Source: an uncultured Oxalobacter sp. (GTDB lineage Bacteria > Pseudomonadota > Gammaproteobacteria > Burkholderiales > Burkholderiaceae_D). From it: 64,000 nucleotides of DNA. The stretch spans positions 1-64,000 of the forward strand of contig CAKRSU010000001.1 in assembly GCA_934401755.1 (NCBI GenBank), given 5' to 3'. The notes under the pieces were generated by a model that saw only the letters and a list, made by a program, of their open reading frames with translations, was not told the DNA's origin and made no database searches. Positions 1 through 11,200 of this stretch are shown here, piece by piece. Made by a program: the position numbers and the translations under genes. Numbering within the stretch: position 1 is the stretch's first letter; each line of letters starts with the position of its first letter.

Positions 1-1661
1 ATTGCAACACCGGCATAGGCATTGTCTTCAACTCGATTGATGTGTTTGTCCATGTTGCCCAATTTCTGGTTGAAGTTAGCCTCAGTTGCTTTCAACTGAG
101 CAAAGTTAACAGCATCGGTATCTTCGGTACCAGCTTTTACGCCATGAACTTGTTGTCCGCCCATATTAATTTCGTTGTTAGTAAAAATAACAGAGGATCC
201 ATTGTCACGTTTGATGGTGATGCCTTCGCTCTTAACAGAAGTGTTTCCAACGTTTACGCTGTCTGAAGCATTTACCTTTTTAACATCGATATCTTCTTTA
301 AGCCCTACTTTGATATCTGTGGTTCCATCTTCATTTTTAGAAACGGATGTAGTGATGTTTGATCCACCTTTAATACCAAGAGCATCTCCTGGTCTTACGT
401 TGGTCGTTTCTCCATCATCTGTTTTATAGTCAGTTCCTTTAACGGAAATTTCAGCAATTCCATCTTTATTTTTAATTTCTACTGAGCTGTCTCCTTTGAT
501 TGTAGCGCTAGCAACTTCGTCATTATTATTGGCATTAATTAAAGAAATCTTAGTTTGGTTGTTTTCTTCATCTACATTTTGTCCGAGTCTGTATTTGGTA
601 TCAGTATCCACAAATTCACCATGAGAAGTACCGCTACCACCATTATCTTTTAACGTCTTTTTAGAAACGACACCAGCTGCTTTATCTTCCTCTGAAATTT
701 CTTCCGGCACTAACTGATAGTCTGATTTTTTAGCTAATTCAAGAGCATCTGTTGCCTCTTTAGTCAAACCAACTTCGTAGTTAAGTGGACTATCTTTAGT
801 ACCTTCACCAGTTGGTTCTCCTACGGTTAAATAACCCTTTGATGCTTCACTTGCACTTACGGAGGTTACGGTGTCATTATCGGTAAAAGTTGTACTTTCA
901 CCATTAACAGAAATAGTTAGTGTTTTTTCGTCTTTTGAAGTTGAAGCTTTAACAACATCACCAGTTCTTGTTGTTGTGGAAACTTTATCCTCTTCTCCTG
1001 TAACTTGTCCTGTTTTTGTTACTGTGTTTGTCTGGAAATATCCTTGTTCTGTTTTATCAATCTTACCTACTGAATACTTGACATCTTCTAGTTCATCAAC
1101 ACTACTTGATAAGTTCAGCATTCTTCCTACATTCGTTGCAGGATTACCTTTCTCATCAACACTGCTGAAATTCCATTTTTTATTTTCTTTATCATATGTG
1201 GCTGTGATCGTATAGTATTTGCTATCAGTTATATTCATTTTGCCAACAAATACATTAGAGCCTCTTTCTTGTTCATAAAGAATAACTCCCGGATTTGGGT
1301 AATTAGTTACTCCCGGTAAATAAGCACTACTTCCTATAGGATGGGCAACAATTGTTCTTACGTCTGCAGCATTCTTTTGTTCTATGGTTAAGCTTGTTTC
1401 TCCCGTTTCTGAATCAGAGTCAGGTAAATAACTATCTTTAGTTGTAGTTAACGCTGTATCGTTATCAGCTCGGTATTTGTCCCAAAAATTAAATGCAAAA
1501 GACGGTATTGCTGTCATTAGTAATGTTCCTATGCCTAAAACTGGAACAATTTTTTTGATGATTGATGTTTGTTGTTTTTTGCCTGCTGTTCGTGCTAATT
1601 CGCTAACTGCGGTGTATTGACCGAGTGTTTTATTAAAGATGATTTTGAATATCCGATTCAT
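1..1661 (-). CDS. Trimeric autotransporter adhesin (YadA/Hia type), partial at window edge
   Basis: Open for 553 codons from an ATG at 1661 with no stop before the window edge. An extended signal peptide region begins MNRIFKIIFNKTLGQYTAVS, typical of large type V secreted proteins, followed by a hydrophobic stretch ending near PSFA, where cleavage is likely. Then come low-complexity Ser/Thr/Asp/Lys-rich passenger segments and a stalk motif (GVKAGTEDTDAVNFAQLKA). At the very edge NMDKHINRVEDNAYAGVA looks like the start of the YadA beta-barrel anchor, so only roughly the last 70 residues should be missing. The mature protein would be a surface trimer used for host attachment. An AAAGGG Shine-Dalgarno lies upstream of the ATG. 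The passenger is short for the family. Confidence 0.9.
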   Translation of the reverse strand, partial: MNRIFKIIFNKTLGQYTAVSELARTAGKKQQTSIIKKIVPVLGIGTLLMTAIPSFAFNFWDKYRADNDTALTTTKDSYLPDSDSETGETSLTIEQKNAADVRTIVAHPIGSSAYLPGVTNYPNPGVILYEQERGSNVFVGKMNITDSKYYTITATYDKENKKWNFSSVDEKGNPATNVGRMLNLSSSVDELEDVKYSVGKIDKTEQGYFQTNTVTKTGQVTGEEDKVSTTTRTGDVVKASTSKDEKTLTISVNGESTTFTDNDTVTSVSASEASKGYLTVGEPTGEGTKDSPLNYEVGLTKEATDALELAKKSDYQLVPEEISEEDKAAGVVSKKTLKDNGGSGTSHGEFVDTDTKYRLGQNVDEENNQTKISLINANNNDEVASATIKGDSSVEIKNKDGIAEISVKGTDYKTDDGETTNVRPGDALGIKGGSNITTSVSKNEDGTTDIKVGLKEDIDVKKVNASDSVNVGNTSVKSEGITIKRDNGSSVIFTNNEINMGGQQVHGVKAGTEDTDAVNFAQLKATEANFNQKLGNMDKHINRVEDNAYAGVA

Positions 1662-1720
1662 CTTGTTGCCCTTTCTAGACATCAATTGATGTTGCTGTCT
1701 GGCTTTGCCGTTCAGTCAAC

Positions 1721-1744
1721 ATCCGTTAATAAGTATTAGCGGAT
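1721..1744 (-). promoter_or_regulatory. Hairpin in the adhesin 5' leader
   Basis: The arms 1721-1731 and 1734-1744 are complementary except for one G.U pair. The hairpin lies about 60 bases upstream of the adhesin ATG. No T-run follows it on the minus strand, so it is not a standard terminator. A role in mRNA stability or translation control is only inferred. Confidence 0.35.
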
Positions 1745-2205
1745 ATTCATTTCGCATTTAATCGATTGTTTTTATTCGTTTTTTTAATTTCTAACGTTAT
1801 TATTTTTTTATAATCTTTTTAAGATACTTCAGGTAATAATCTTAAAATTATCATTTAATTTCATCGAGTTAGTGTTTTAATGTAGATTAATTGTTACAAT
1901 GCTTTACATTGTTTAATACTTATTATGCGATCTTGATTTCCTCTCCCCTTGTTGTAATTTTGCATAACTTGAGTTTTCTCAGACTGATTGTAAAAAATGG
2001 TCTGTGACTAAACCGATTTAGTAGTACTTAAAATCAAAAAAGATAGAACGTCGAAATCCGACGAATCTAGAGAATAAATTGCCAATATAATCAGATAAAA
2101 ATCATGCACTTTTCATGATTAGCTAATGCAGATATCTAAGCTGAATTTGGTTCGTTTTTCGATTATTAATTGGCGTTTCTTCAAAAAAGAGAAGAACTAA
2201 AAGAT

Positions 2206-2234
2206 AGGCATAACACTGAAAAAATGTTATGCCT
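2206..2234. other. 10-bp hairpin ahead of the transposase remnant
   Basis: Perfect inverted repeat with arms 2206-2215 and 2225-2234 and a 9-base loop, 20 bases before the transposase start. It may be a terminator-like structure that shields the transposase from outside transcription, or part of an insertion sequence end. No matching second end was found. Confidence 0.4.
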
Positions 2235-2254
2235 TAAGAAAAAACGGAGTTCTC

Positions 2255-2693
2255 ATGTCATCGCAAACTCTTTTCGAATTACCCGATCTTCGGTTTACAA
2301 AAATTCTCTCAGAAGATCCTCTCATTTATAAAGCCATTTATACTGGCTCTAATACTTGTCCGTATTGTCATCAGACTCAAAGACTCATTCTGACGGTATG
2401 TTAAAAATGGACTTATCTTTGAGAAATGTTGTTCCATTAAAGTACGTTGTCATAAATATCAATGTTTAACCTGTCATCGGCATTTCAATACCCGAATAAG
2501 AGGCATCAAACCTTGGAATCGTTGTACAGAACCTTTTAAACGCAATGTCTTTTCACAATACAATAAAGATGTATCTATCTTTCAAATAGCTCAAGATTTC
2601 CAGATAGGCAAGGCTACAGCAGAACGCTACTATCGACAAATAGTCCAACTTGAAAACCGTAATATTAAAAACAACAGCAAGCCGTCAAAATAA
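2255..2693 (+). pseudogene. ISL3-family (IS1001-like) transposase fragment, frameshifted and truncated
   Basis: The first frame starts at ATG 2255 (RBS CGGAG) and encodes 49 residues ending in a zinc-finger half (CPYCHQTQRLIL) before a stop at 2402. Homology continues in another frame from about 2403: KYQCLTCHRHFN supplies the second Cys pair, then an HTH-like segment (DVSIFQIAQDFQIGKATAER) before a stop at 2691. ISL3 transposases are normally about 400 residues with this zinc-finger plus HTH N-terminus and a DDE core after it. Here the catalytic core is absent. One frameshift plus 3' loss make it non-functional. Bordetella IS1001 is of this family, which fits the lineage. Confidence 0.75.
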
Positions 2694-3058
2694 AAAAGCT
2701 CATAATACTTTCATATAAATAGCCACGAACCTACTCAGAAAATTCTTTCTAAAACAAACGAATTTTGATTAATTAATACTAGAAGAGATGTAGCAAGCTC
2801 TTCTACTTACCAATCATCAATCGAGGAAATATCTGGATTGGAAACAACATACGAAGCGTTGAGCATGAGCTGTTGCTCTTTATTGACAAACCATCTATTG
2901 AAAAAACGGCTACTCAATCAAAATTTTATCAATTATAAGAAAATAATGCTTTTGTACGACACAATATGACATATTAAATGCCATAATACTTGTAGCTTTA
3001 GTTTCAATATCAGTATTGAGTTAATTTAAGTCATTTAAAGGATGGAGAGGAATATATT
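2694..3058. other. Intergenic stretch after the transposase remnant
   Basis: No coding frame of any length is supported. It may contain further decayed insertion-sequence DNA, but no transposase motif was recognised and no second terminal repeat was found. Confidence 0.5.
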
Positions 3059-3328
3059 ATGGCTGCTATAAACGAAGCTTTGGAAACAGGCGAACACCTT
3101 TCAGAAAATTATGAATATTGGTTGAAAAATGTGCAAGAAACCGGATACAAACTATCCGATGTGCCCGAACCATTAAAAACCGCAGAACTTTGCCTAGAAG
3201 GAGTTAAAAGCAATGGATAAGCATTGGAATTTGTTCCAGATGCATTGAAAACAAAAGAATTTTTTGACACTCTCAAAAAGAAATTCCAACAAGCTGGAAA
3301 AGATTATCCAAAATGGTTAAATGGTTGA
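3059..3328 (+). pseudogene. DUF4116-like repeat protein interrupted by an in-frame stop
   Basis: A good ribosome site (AAAGGATGGAGAGG) precedes ATG 3059. The frame encodes 53 residues ending LCLEGVKSNG, hits TAA at 3218, then continues in the same frame with ALEFVPDALKTKEFF to a stop at 3326. The halves match one DUF4116-style repeat pattern (CLEAVKxNGxALEFVPxxLKT), in which the stop replaces a residue that is often Tyr or a similar one. A point mutation to TAA in a short helical-repeat protein is the simplest reading. Function of the family is unknown. It could still be expressed as a 53-residue peptide. Confidence 0.6.
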
Positions 3329-3523
3329 TGAGTGAAATAGACTCAATATCATCAAAAAGAAATTGGACCTTGATTTCAATTCAATATTGGGATCAGAGTC
3401 CAATCTTATGATTCATAAAATGCTCTACTTTTTGGGATAAGGGCAGTTTTTTCTTGCTTTTGTGGCTTTTTTAGTGGCTGGAACAGGAAACTTTCTGTCC
3501 CCTGTTTAGCAACGTAGAATCGA

Positions 3524-4456
3524 TTAGCCTAATGCCTGAATTAACTGCGGAATCACTTCATTGAGATCCCCCTCAATGCCATAATCCGCTGTCAGAAAAA
3601 TAGGAGCATCAATATCTTGATTAATCGCAACGATAACTTTCGCATCTTTAATACCCGCGACATGCTGAACAGCTCCTGATATCCCGACTGCAATATAGAG
3701 ATCCGGGGCAATAATCTTCCCCGTCTGTCCAACTTGCAATTCATTAGAAACATAACCAGCATCCACTGCAGCACGAGATGCGCCAATAGCAGCCCCTAAT
3801 TTATCAGCAAGCTGCTCAATCAATTTGAAATTTTCTTTTGAACCAACACCTTGCCCACCTGCAACAACGACTTTAGCACTTGATAAATCCGGACGATTAG
3901 AACGATCAATTTCTGCTGATAGAAAAACCGTTTTTTTGTCTCCTTGAATCGCATCAATTTTTTCAATCGGTGCCGCAACAGATCCTTTTTCAGCCATTAG
4001 AAAAGCTGCCGTACGAACAGTAATAGCCTTAATAGGATCCATAGTCTGCACGGTTGCAATCGCATTACCCGCATAAATAGGCCGTTCAAACGTATCTTCA
4101 GAAATAACTTTTGTCATTTCAGAAATCTGCTCAATATCAAGTTTTGCGGCAATACGCGGCATAACGGCTTTCCCAAATGCAGTTGCCGGAACCAATAAAT
4201 GTGAATAATTTTGAGCAATGGTCAAAACTTGCTCTGCTTGGTATTCGGGTAAACCATGATCTAACACTGAAGAATCTGCCCAAATAACTTTGGCAACACC
4301 TTGCACTAAAGCCCCTTTTTCCGCTGCTTTTTGACAATTATAACCGGCTACTAATAAATGAACGCCATTGCCACACTGTTGCGCGGCAGTAATGGCACTT
4401 AATGTACCGCTTTTAAGCATACTGTTATTATGATCTGCAATAACCAAAACTGGCAT
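3524..4456 (-). CDS. etfA: Electron transfer flavoprotein alpha subunit
   Basis: 310 residues, full length for the family. ETF alpha/beta heterodimers carry FAD and AMP and pass electrons from acyl-CoA and related dehydrogenases to ETF-quinone oxidoreductase. The FAD-binding C-terminal domain is clear: the GGQGVGSKENF segment near residues 200-210 and SGAVQHVAG near 261-269. The gene lies 21 bases downstream of etfB, in one transcript. No acyl-CoA dehydrogenase gene accompanies the pair in this window, so the electron donor is unknown from context. Confidence 0.95.
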   Translation of the reverse strand: MPVLVIADHNNSMLKSGTLSAITAAQQCGNGVHLLVAGYNCQKAAEKGALVQGVAKVIWADSSVLDHGLPEYQAEQVLTIAQNYSHLLVPATAFGKAVMPRIAAKLDIEQISEMTKVISEDTFERPIYAGNAIATVQTMDPIKAITVRTAAFLMAEKGSVAAPIEKIDAIQGDKKTVFLSAEIDRSNRPDLSSAKVVVAGGQGVGSKENFKLIEQLADKLGAAIGASRAAVDAGYVSNELQVGQTGKIIAPDLYIAVGISGAVQHVAGIKDAKVIVAINQDIDAPIFLTADYGIEGDLNEVIPQLIQALG

Positions 4457-4477
4457 TTCTATATCCTCAATTAATTT

Positions 4478-5227
4478 TTAAATAACTTTGGCTTCATGCT
4501 TTAAACGTTCTACCAATGTTGCTGCATCAGCAAGCATCTGAACGGTTGAACGTGCGGCAGGCTCTGCCACTTTAATGACTTTAATTTTTGATTCAACAGA
4601 AATTCCCAATTCTTCGGGAGTTATTTTTTCAATCGTCTTTTTACGAGCTTTCATCATATTCTGTAACGTAACATAACGCGGCTCATTAAGACGCAAATCA
4701 GCAGTAACGACAGCGGGTAACGATAATTGAATCGTCATAAGTCCATCATCAACTTCTTGAGTGACTGTTGCTAAATTATTTTCTATCACTAATTTCGAAA
4801 TAGCCGTTGCCTGCGAGACATTCATTAATCCCGCCAACATTTGCCCCGTTTGATTAGCATCATCATCCGTTGCTTGTTTTCCTAAAATAATTAGGCTTGG
4901 CTCTTCCTTGTCAACAATCTTTTTTAAGATTTTAGCCACAATTAATGGCGTTAATGAAGCATCAGATTTGACAAGAATTCCTCGATCAGCACCGATTGCC
5001 ATTGCGGTACGAAGCACATCTTGCGCTTTATCTTCACCACAAGAAACGGCAATAACTTCTGTCGCTACACCTGATTCTTTTTGCCTAACTGCCTCTTCAA
5101 TAGCAATTTCATCAAACGGATTCATTGACATTTTGACATTAGCCGTCTCAACATCACTACCATCTTCTTTGATACGAATACGGACGTTATAATCCACTAC
5201 TCGTTTGATAGGAACGAGTATTTTCAT
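4478..5227 (-). CDS. etfB: Electron transfer flavoprotein beta subunit
   Basis: 249 residues from the ATG at 5227, preceded by a GGAGT ribosome site; a TTG codon immediately upstream is a weaker start. MKILVPIKRVVDYNVRI and MSMNPFDEIAIEEAVR are the typical N-terminal ETF-beta sequence, and the AMP-binding loop (LGKQATDDDANQTGQ) is intact. It partners the EtfA encoded next. It follows the TusA-like gene by about 20 bases and probably belongs to the alaS transcript. Confidence 0.95.
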   Translation of the reverse strand: MKILVPIKRVVDYNVRIRIKEDGSDVETANVKMSMNPFDEIAIEEAVRQKESGVATEVIAVSCGEDKAQDVLRTAMAIGADRGILVKSDASLTPLIVAKILKKIVDKEEPSLIILGKQATDDDANQTGQMLAGLMNVSQATAISKLVIENNLATVTQEVDDGLMTIQLSLPAVVTADLRLNEPRYVTLQNMMKARKKTIEKITPEELGISVESKIKVIKVAEPAARSTVQMLADAATLVERLKHEAKVI

Positions 5228-5248
5228 CAATCACTCCTTATTTTTATA

Positions 5249-5491
5249 TTATTTTCTTTTAATGATAATGGCATAAATGCCATTTTTTTCTGTTTGATTA
5301 ATAACAACATTTCCTGTCTGTTGTCCAAAAAATTTAAAATCTCCGACAGCACCAGGATCTGTTGTTAAAACCTTGAGCAATTCGCCTGATGCCATATTCG
5401 ATAAAGCTTTCTTTGCTTTAAGAATCGGCATCGGGCATTTTGTCCCACAAGCATCTACGACCAAATCAACGGTTACAGCAGTATCTTCCAT
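5249..5491 (-). CDS. TusA/SirA-like sulfur-carrier protein
   Basis: 80 residues. The frame is open further upstream, but the likely start is ATG 5491: it lies one base after the alaS stop (TAA-C-ATG), which suggests translational coupling, and the protein then starts just before the conserved fold. The family motif CPMP (residues 19-22) is present with the sulfur-carrying Cys19, and a second Cys15 is in DACGTKC. TusA proteins relay persulfide sulfur to tRNA thiolation, molybdenum cofactor and other pathways; relatives of unknown role are common. Placement between alaS and etfBA does not settle which applies. Confidence 0.85.
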   Translation of the reverse strand: MEDTAVTVDLVVDACGTKCPMPILKAKKALSNMASGELLKVLTTDPGAVGDFKFFGQQTGNVVINQTEKNGIYAIIIKRK

Positions 5492-5492
5492 G

Positions 5493-8108
5493 TTAGCTTG
5501 CCAATTTTTGAGCAATCCAATCTTTAACACTGGCTAATGCAGCGGCTAAAAATTCAGGCTTTGTACCGCCAGCTTGCGCCATATCAGGTCGTCCACCACC
5601 TTTACCGCCAACTTGAGCAGCCACAAAATTAACTAACTCGCCCGCCTTAATTTTGGAAATACTATCAGCAGTCACACCAGCAATGAGATTAACCTTTTCA
5701 TTTTTCACCGTAGCCAGAACAATTGCTGCCGTTTTAAGCTTGTCTTTAAGCTTATCCATCATGTTTCGCAATGCAGGAATATCAGCGCCATCAATACGAG
5801 AAACCAGTACTTTAAGACCATTAACCTCTACTGCTTGATCCAATAAGCGATCTCCTTGGTTTGATGCCAATTTTGCTTTGACTCCAGCCAATTCACGATC
5901 CAACTCTTTAAGGTGTTCTTGCAATTGGTTAATCCGATCTACGACATTATCTGGCTGAGTTTTTAATGCTACCGCAGCATCATTAACACTTTGCGCCAAA
6001 TCTTGAACCCAATGCATTGCCGTTAATCCAGCCACTGCTTCTATACGACGAATTCCTGCAGCGATACCGCTTTCAGAAATAATTTTGAAGCATCCAATAT
6101 CCCCCGTGCTAGATACGTGAGTCCCCCCACATAATTCACAAGACGTCCCAATATCACATACTCGAACAATATCGCCGTATTTTTCTCCAAAAAGAGCCGT
6201 TGCACCATGCGCAATAGCTTCATCATATGACATTTCTTCTGTATGAGTTGGCCGATTGTCCAGAATTTCTTGATTAACAATCTCTTCTATCTGCCGAATT
6301 TGTTCTGCTGTAACAGGCGCATTATGACTAAAGTCAAAACGAGTCTTATCGGGATCAACAAGAGAACCTCGCTGTGCGACATGTGAACCAAGAACTTGAC
6401 GTAATGCTTTATGCATTAAGTGAGTAACGGAATGATGGCGAGCAATTTGTTTACGGCGTTTTACATTAACACTCGCCATCAATTCATCGCCAACAGAAAC
6501 CGCACCTTGTAATACTGTTGCGTGATGGCCAGAAACCCCTGGCTTAATACGCTGCGTATCCGTTACTTCAATTGAAACATTTTCTGCGCTTAATGTTCCT
6601 GTATCACCAACTTGTCCCCCCATTTCCGCATAAAAAGGAGTTGTATTAAGTACAATAACGCCATGCTGCCCCTTTTCAAGCTGAGTAACCGGCACTCCTT
6701 CTCGATAAAGTGCAACAACCACGCCCTTTTCAGCTAACTTATCATACCCAACGAACTGAGTCTTATCTCCTTCATAATCTAATATTGCTGCCATTTTAAA
6801 TTTACCGGAAGCACGTGCGGCTTCCTTTTGTTTTTCCATCGCAGCGTTAAATCCCTCTTCATCAACCGATATTTGACGTTCTCGGCAAATATCTGCTGTT
6901 AAATCCAAAGGAAATCCATACGTATCGTAAAGCGTAAAGGCCGTTTCACCACTTAACTGGTCACCACCCGCAGAAAGCGCCGATTCAAGCATTTTCATGC
7001 CATTATCCAGTGTTTCCCCAAAACGTTCTTCTTCATGACGTAAAACATCCTTGACGTGATCGGCAGCTTCCACCAATTCGGGATAGGCCTCTCCCATTTC
7101 TTTGATCAAATCATCAACTAATGTATAGAAAAATGGCTTTGTTTGCCCTAACTTATAACCATGGCGTAAAGCACGACGAATAATACGACGTAACACATAG
7201 CCATGACCATCACTTCCTGGAATTAAGCCATCCACAATCATGAAAGCTGTTGAACGGATATGATCTGCAATCACTTTCAGTGAATTTTGAGATAAATCAT
7301 TGGTTCCGACGGCTCTTGCTGCGGCTTTGATTAAATGCTGGAATGTATCAATTTCATAATTACTATGAACATGCTGCATAATCGCTGCAAGCCGTTCAAT
7401 CCCCATCCCCGTATCAACACAAGGTTTTGGTAGCGGCGTCATATTACCTTGTTCATCTCGATTGAACTGCATGAAAACAAGATTCCAGATTTCGATATAA
7501 CGGTCCCCATCTTCATCAGGACTTCCTGGAGGCCCACCTGCAACATCAGGTCCATGGTCATAAAAAATTTCACTGCATGGGCCACATGGTCCCGTATCTG
7601 CCATCTGCCAGAAATTATCTGAAGCATAACGCGCGCCTTTATTATCGCCAATGCGAACGATTCGATCCTCAGGAACGCCAATCTCTTTAGACCAAATATC
7701 GTATGCTTCATCATCCTCTTGATAGACGGTCACCCAAAGTTTTTCTTTCGGTAACCGATAAACTGTCGTTAACAATTCCCACGCAAAAGAAATGGCATCA
7801 CGTTTGAAATAATCACCAAAACTGAAGTTTCCCAACATTTCAAAAAATGTATGATGACGCGCGGTGTAACCAACATTTTCAAGATCATTATGCTTACCAC
7901 CTGCCCGGACACAACGTTGGCAAGAGGTGGCCCTTGTATAAGGACGCTTGTCCAATCCAAGGAATACATCCTTAAATTGCACCATACCTGCATTCGTTAG
8001 CATTAAGGTTGGATCATTAGCAGGAACCAAAGAACTTGAACGTACAATGGTATGCCCTTTTTCTTTAAAGAAATTTAGAAATTTCTGACGTATTTCGGCT
8101 GATTTCAT
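5493..8108 (-). CDS. alaS: Alanyl-tRNA synthetase
   Basis: 871 residues, normal length. The class II catalytic N-terminus is present ([20 protein letters not shown], then [11 protein letters not shown]). The editing domain zinc motif is present as HHSVTH and CELCGGTH, and the C-terminal segment ends with the glycine-rich [15 protein letters not shown]. It charges tRNA-Ala and clears mischarged Ser and Gly in the cytoplasm. It follows purL, from which a terminator at 8187-8223 separates it, and leads into the TusA-like gene and etfBA. Confidence 0.97.
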   Translation of the reverse strand: MKSAEIRQKFLNFFKEKGHTIVRSSSLVPANDPTLMLTNAGMVQFKDVFLGLDKRPYTRATSCQRCVRAGGKHNDLENVGYTARHHTFFEMLGNFSFGDYFKRDAISFAWELLTTVYRLPKEKLWVTVYQEDDEAYDIWSKEIGVPEDRIVRIGDNKGARYASDNFWQMADTGPCGPCSEIFYDHGPDVAGGPPGSPDEDGDRYIEIWNLVFMQFNRDEQGNMTPLPKPCVDTGMGIERLAAIMQHVHSNYEIDTFQHLIKAAARAVGTNDLSQNSLKVIADHIRSTAFMIVDGLIPGSDGHGYVLRRIIRRALRHGYKLGQTKPFFYTLVDDLIKEMGEAYPELVEAADHVKDVLRHEEERFGETLDNGMKMLESALSAGGDQLSGETAFTLYDTYGFPLDLTADICRERQISVDEEGFNAAMEKQKEAARASGKFKMAAILDYEGDKTQFVGYDKLAEKGVVVALYREGVPVTQLEKGQHGVIVLNTTPFYAEMGGQVGDTGTLSAENVSIEVTDTQRIKPGVSGHHATVLQGAVSVGDELMASVNVKRRKQIARHHSVTHLMHKALRQVLGSHVAQRGSLVDPDKTRFDFSHNAPVTAEQIRQIEEIVNQEILDNRPTHTEEMSYDEAIAHGATALFGEKYGDIVRVCDIGTSCELCGGTHVSSTGDIGCFKIISESGIAAGIRRIEAVAGLTAMHWVQDLAQSVNDAAVALKTQPDNVVDRINQLQEHLKELDRELAGVKAKLASNQGDRLLDQAVEVNGLKVLVSRIDGADIPALRNMMDKLKDKLKTAAIVLATVKNEKVNLIAGVTADSISKIKAGELVNFVAAQVGGKGGGRPDMAQAGGTKPEFLAAALASVKDWIAQKLAS

Positions 8109-8186
8109 TTTTTATCGTAAAGCTATAGGCTGAAACAGTGATTATAGAAAAAAAATATCGAATCGACGACTATCTATACACTGTTT

Positions 8187-8223
8187 AAAAAAACAGAAGC
8201 AGTCTGCTATGCAACAGACCGCT
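8187..8223 (-). terminator. Rho-independent terminator of purL
   Basis: On the minus strand a 9-bp stem (arms at 8215-8223 and 8198-8206, with one G.U pair) is followed by a run of seven T (8187-8193). It lies 22 bases after the purL stop. Confidence 0.75.
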
Positions 8224-8244
8224 ATTTCTTTGAATCAAATCATA

Positions 8245-11200
8245 CTACCCGACCCATTTGCGCGCATTTTGGAACATACGTATCCACGGAGAATATTCTT
8301 CCCAACTATCAGGCGCCCATGAATTTTGAACGGTTCTAAATACTCGTTCTGCATGCGGCATCATCACAGTAAAACGGCCATCTTCCGTTGTAACCGCCGT
8401 CATGCCATCTGGCGACCCATTCGGATTTAACGGATAAACTTCTGTTGGTTGGCCATTATGGTCAATATAACGCATCGCAACTAATGCCTTATTGATATCT
8501 CCTTGTTGAGAAAAATCCGCACGACCTTCACCATGAGAAACCACAATAGGAGCTTGTAACCCTGACATTCCTGAAAAGAAAATTGAAGGAGAATCTGGAA
8601 TCTCAACCATTGTAAAACGCGCCTCAAACTGTTCGGAACAATTACGGACAAATTTTGGCCAAGCACTAGCCCCAGGAATGATTGAGGCAAGATTACTCAT
8701 CATTTGGCAACCATTACAAATCCCCAACGCAAACGTATCCATACGATTAAAGAAATTCTCAAACTGCTCTTTAAGGTCACGATTGAATAAAATTTTCTTC
8801 GCCCAACCTTCACCTGCTCCTAAAACATCACCATAGGAAAAACCGCCAACTGCAATAAGCCCTTTGCAATCGTCTAAATACATACGTTTTTCCATTAAAT
8901 CCGTCATATGAATATCTGCAGCTTCAAATCCAGCTAAATGCATCACATAGGCCGTTTCAACATGTGAATTCGAGCCCTGTTCTCGAAGAATCGCAACTCG
9001 TGGCTTAACGCCTTTATTAATATAAGGGGCCGCAATATTTTCATTCATATCAAAAGGAACAACTGGAGCAATTCCTCGATCGGATTCATCAAGAATCCGA
9101 TCATATTCCATATCGGCACAAACTGGATTATCGCGTAATCTTGCAATACGCCAACTGGTTTCACTCCATAACCGATGTAATTCAATACGTGATTGCTTAT
9201 AAATAGATTTTCCACGCAATCTAAATTCAATATCGGCTCCAGAAACAATTGTTCCCAAACAATGCACCGCATCACCCAGACCAACCGCATTAAACCGTGC
9301 TTTCACCTGAATAAAGTCTTCTTCTTTCACTTGAAGCACGGCTCCTAATTCTTCATTAAATAGGACAGCTAACACACGTTCCATATCAAATGATCGTCTT
9401 CCAACCGACGCATCAACTAATGTATCCAAATCAATACTTAGCCCACAATGCGCAGCAAACGCCATTTCGCATAGCGTTGTAAAAAAGCCTCCATCAGAAC
9501 GATCATGATAAGCAAGCAACAATCCCGCACGATTTAAATCTTGAATGGTATTAAAAAATGCTTTTAAATTTTCAGCACTATCTACATCCGGCACAACCGC
9601 ACCAATTTGGCGAGTCACCTGTGCCAATGCTGAGGCACCTAGACGATTTTTACCAAACCCTAAATCGACTGCGACCAATACACTTTTTCCTTTATCTACA
9701 CGCAATTGTGGCGTCATAGAAAAACGGACATCTTTTACTGGAGAAAATGCTGAAACAATCAATGAAACCGGTGAAATAACTTCCTTATCTTTTTCGCCAT
9801 CTTTCCAGGTTGTCTTCATAGAAAGAGAATCTTTGCCAACAGGAATGCTAATCCCCAAATCTGGACATAAATCTAAGCCAATCGCCTTAACGGTATCATA
9901 TAGTGCGGCGTCTTGCCCGGGTTGTCCGCAAGCTGCCATCCAATTTGCAGATAATTTGATATCAGAAATATTGGCAATAGGCGCTGCAGCAATATTTGTT
10001 AACGCTTCACCAATTGCCATACGCCCTGATGCAGGCGCATTGATAACAGCAATAGGAGTCCTTTCTCCCATTGCCATTGCTTCGCCAGCATATCCTTCAA
10101 AACTCATCAAAGTTACGGCACAATCAGCAACTGGAACTTGCCACGGACCAACCATCTGATCACGACAAGTCATTCCTCCTACCGTACGGTCCCCAATTGT
10201 AATCAAAAACGATTTGCCTCCAACTGTTGGTAACAGTAAAACATCTTGAGCAACCTTTTCCAAAGAAAGCCCTGTTAATTGAATATCAGGATAATCATGA
10301 GTTAGATGAGTCACACGACGATGCATTTTAGGCGGTTTTCCTAACAAAACATTCATCGGCATGTCAACGGGCTCATTATTATAGTCGGGATCAACCACTT
10401 TCAATTGGCGCTCATCAGTTGTCCGCCCAACAATCGCATAAGGACAACATTCCCGCTTACATAATTCATCAAATAATGCAATATCCTCTTTTGCGATCGC
10501 TAAAACATATCTCTCTTGAGATTCATTACTCCAGATTTCACGAGGAGATAATCCTGTTTCCTCTAAAGGAACCTTCCTTAGATCAAATACAGCACCACGA
10601 TCAGCATCATGAGTAATTTCAGGAAATGCGTTTGATAACCCTCCTGCCCCAACGTCATGAATAGAAAGAATCGGGTTTTTCTCTTTCATTGCCCAACAAG
10701 CATTAATGACTTCTTGAGCACGACGCTGCATTTCAGGATTGCCTCGTTGCACCGAATCAAAATCTAAATCAGCGGTATTAGCACCCGTTGCCATAGAAGA
10801 AGCAGCGCCGCCTCCCATGCCAATTCGCATCCCAGGCCCACCTAGTTGAATCAATAATGTATCAACAGGAAGCGCTTGCTTTTGGGTATGAATATCTGAA
10901 ATAGCCCCTAATCCACCCGCTAACATAATAGGCTTATGGTAACCAAAAAACTGATTGCCGATATTTTGTTCATAGGTTCTAAAATATCCGGCTAAATTAG
11001 GGCGACCAAACTCATTATTAAATGCAGCACCCCCAATAGGCCCGTCTATCATAATCTGCAATGGAGAAGCAATACGATCTGGTTTTCCGTAAATGGCTTG
11101 ACTTTCGACATGACTGACCACATCGGAAACATTTTCCCAATCTCTTTTTGCACCAGGTAAATGCAAGTTTGATACCGTAAATCCTGTCAATCCAGCCTTG

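Larger units (their letters stand above)
1662..2254. other. Intergenic leader of the autotransporter, AT-rich
   Basis: No gene is seen. It holds the 5' leader of the adhesin with two inverted repeats: a 14-base perfect palindrome (1679-1692) and an 11-bp near-perfect hairpin (1721-1744, one G.U pair). The rest is very AT-rich and probably contains promoters I cannot place with confidence. Confidence 0.6.

Noticed and set aside
871..1215. 114-codon plus-strand frame near the window start
   Set aside because: Antisense to the trimeric autotransporter, whose minus-strand frame is long, domain-rich and has a ribosome site.
3417..3523. Possible terminator for etfA
   Set aside because: A short AACAGG/CCTGTT stem is visible near 3482-3510, but no T-run follows it on the minus strand.
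9545..10159. 204-codon frame on the plus strand opposite purL
   Set aside because: Lies entirely within the purL coding region, low-complexity Ala/Ser/Pro composition, no ribosome site. A shadow of purL.
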